NCBI RefSeq assembly: GCF_039994875.1
Contig: NZ_CP121196.1
Span: forward strand, 2,666,001 to 2,730,000
DNA from: Telmatobacter sp. DSM 110680
GTDB taxonomy: Bacteria; Acidobacteriota; Terriglobia; Terriglobales; Acidobacteriaceae
Reading direction: 5' to 3'
DNA: 64,000 nt
Position 1 is the first letter of the stretch; the number at the start of each line of letters is the position of its first letter. Position numbers and translations under genes: made by a program. The notes beneath the pieces are model-generated. The model saw only the letters and a list, made by a program, of their open reading frames with translations, did no database searches and was not told the DNA's origin. Shown here piece by piece: positions 62,761 to 64,000 of the stretch.

Positions 62761-63408
62761 GTGAAAAATATATCGAAAGCTACCATCCTATTTGTCGACG
62801 ATGAGCCTTGCATGCGCGAGCTTATGGCGATGATTTTGAACGAAGAGGGATTTGAAGTTGCCACTGCTACCGATGGGCTCGACGCCCTTATCCAACTTCG
62901 CAGCTTCAGTCCCGATCTCATCATTTCCGACCTGCAGATGCCACGCATGTCGGGAGTCGAGTTCCTTTCCGTTGTCCGCCACCGTTTCCCTACTGTTCCG
63001 GTCCTTGCAATTAGTGGCGCCTTTGATACCGATGAGTTTTCACCTGCCGGCGTAATGGCCGATGCGTTTTATCCCAAAAGCCGCTGCCATCCGGATGAAT
63101 TGATGAAGACTGTACGCGACCTTATGTATTTGCCGCTGTCCCGCCCAACAAACTACCGACCTTGCCAGCCACCGAAAGTGCAGACCGCACGCATAACGCG
63201 AAATGGAAACGGCAACCCAGTCTGCTTGCTGACGTGCACAGATTGCCTTCGGGCATTTTCGTGTACTGGAAATGAGAGCGGCCACGAGACTGAACAGGCG
63301 ACTTGCCAATTCTGCATGACCCCGGTGAGATTCACCCGTGACGTTGCCGCGGCACCTTCATCAGCAATCGTTAGCGCTTGTGGTGCTGTCTCTATTCCTG
63401 CTGCCTGA
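62761..63408 (+). CDS. Response regulator with C-terminal zinc-ribbon-like tail
   Basis: The 215-residue protein has a complete receiver domain: D13-D14, phospho-acceptor D57 (DLIISDLQMPRMSG), S85 and K106. In place of a DNA-binding output domain comes a basic linker (VQTARITRNGNGNPVC) and two CxxC pairs, C159/C162 and C182/C185 (LLTCTDCLRAFSC, ATCQFCMTP), probably binding zinc. No histidine kinase is nearby. GTG at 62761 has CAGGAAC upstream; the region before it is not coding. A hydrophobic tail (SAIVSACGAVSI) ends the protein. Confidence 0.82.
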   Translation: MKNISKATILFVDDEPCMRELMAMILNEEGFEVATATDGLDALIQLRSFSPDLIISDLQMPRMSGVEFLSVVRHRFPTVPVLAISGAFDTDEFSPAGVMADAFYPKSRCHPDELMKTVRDLMYLPLSRPTNYRPCQPPKVQTARITRNGNGNPVCLLTCTDCLRAFSCTGNESGHETEQATCQFCMTPVRFTRDVAAAPSSAIVSACGAVSIPAA

Positions 63409-63426
63409 CTAGATGTACCAGTCAAT

Positions 63427-64000
63427 TTATGCAGCTTCTCCAGGAAGAACTGTATAGCGGCGACGAGCCAGCCATAACAAAATGCCGGCGATGGCCCAGC
63501 AAGTGCCGACGACCTTTGCCTTGGGACTAAGGTTCCACCAAAGGACGGCGCAGGTGAACATGCCGGCCAGAGAAATGAGCATGGGAACCAGTTGCGACCA
63601 TCGACCGTGGCGCCACCCTCGCAAAAGCGACGAAAGATTGACGCCGATGAACGCCAGCAGCGCACCGTAGTTGAGCAGTTCTGCGCCAAGGTCGAAATTG
63701 AGGATCATGGCTCCGGCAAGGCACACGGCCCCGATCAACAGAACATTGTTCCTCGGAATGCGATTCCTGAGGCTGACTGCACCGAAGAAGCGACGCGGGA
63801 TTGCGCCGTCCTGTCCCATTGCGTAGAGCAATCGAGCCGCGCCGAGCTGCGAAGCCATTCCGGAACCCATGTTGGCAAGCAAGAGTGAGGCATTCACAAT
63901 GGCCAGCAGAATCGGGCCGCCCATGCGTCCGGAGACGTGGACATAGGCGGTCGTTATGTCTGGAAAAGCTGCTCCCCGGGGCCAGACCAGCTGGGCAAAA
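63427..64000 (-). CDS. APC-family amino acid permease, C-terminal part
   Basis: Only the last 190 or so residues lie in the window; the gene continues past the right edge (frame open to 64000). The visible part has FPDITTAYVHVSGRMGGP, then LGAARLLYAMGQDGAIPRRF and a set of TM helices (NNVLLIGAVCLAGAMIL; LVPMLISLAGMFTCAVLWWN), the usual end of an amino acid permease. The substrate is unknown. It is convergent with the response regulator (18-bp gap). Confidence 0.85.
   Translation of the reverse strand, partial: FAQLVWPRGAAFPDITTAYVHVSGRMGGPILLAIVNASLLLANMGSGMASQLGAARLLYAMGQDGAIPRRFFGAVSLRNRIPRNNVLLIGAVCLAGAMILNFDLGAELLNYGALLAFIGVNLSSLLRGWRHGRWSQLVPMLISLAGMFTCAVLWWNLSPKAKVVGTCWAIAGILLWLARRRYTVLPGEAA

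Overview
The window reads as chromosome of an acidobacterium, most likely class Terriglobia (Acidobacteriaceae-like). The strongest markers are three secreted proteins with the acidobacterial VWFA-related domain, a large TonB-dependent receptor with an N-terminal carboxypeptidase-regulatory-like domain paired with one of them, a tricorn-type protease, choice-of-anchor-D repeat proteins and a high-GC gene style. Species cannot be fixed from the sequence alone. No rRNA, tRNA or CRISPR array was seen.

Layout. 1-8.9 kb: the end of a sigma-factor-like gene, a TolC/EmrA pair without its inner-membrane pump, an MntR-like regulator with an Nramp Mn/Fe transporter, small membrane and stress proteins, and an OmpA-family envelope protein behind a sigma-54-like promoter. 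8.9-17 kb: NAD(P)HX repair (nnrE-nnrD fusion), tsaE, a CDF-like membrane protein, a tricorn protease homologue and an Ldh-family oxidoreductase. 17-22 kb, minus strand: fabI, then a tightly overlapping set DUF1015-amidase-GerMN-murI devoted to the cell wall. 22-31 kb: two tandem VWFA proteins, a cysK-like and a cystathionine gamma-synthase/lyase-like gene separated by a giant lipoprotein with a GH39-like domain, and an overlooked 50-residue metallothionein. 31-35 kb: a mobile element. 35-44 kb: an MFS pump, tsaB-rimI, a YdcH-like protein, psd-pssA phospholipid genes, an Asd-like pseudoenzyme, dgt, and a lone substrate-binding lipoprotein. 44-53 kb: TPR protein, FUSC transporter, purH, rhomboid protease, Tat-exported aldo/keto reductase. 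53-64 kb: XRE regulator, TonB receptor plus VWFA protein operon, SDR, KdsC-like phosphatase, serine hydrolase, a response regulator with a zinc-ribbon tail, and the end of an amino-acid permease.

The standout is a sharply bounded 3,497-bp transposon at 31285-34781. It has perfect 24-bp terminal inverted repeats and an 8-bp target duplication (GGAATTTT), and carries an IS1595-type transposase with two passenger genes: a P63C-domain protein and a two-TM membrane protein of unknown function. Between the P63C gene and the transposase lie two matching imperfect 20-bp palindromes that look like operators.

Other structure outside the genes includes four ATTA repeats at exact 10-bp steps before the Nramp gene, an inverted-repeat operator overlapping the promoter of an unlisted 38-residue membrane protein, and a dispersed repeat family whose flanks (TTCGTGCTTTC, GGGCACCC) are kept while the hairpin between them changes. 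Copies of this family appear to have been absorbed into the N-terminus of the amidase and the C-terminus of the NnrE-NnrD fusion.
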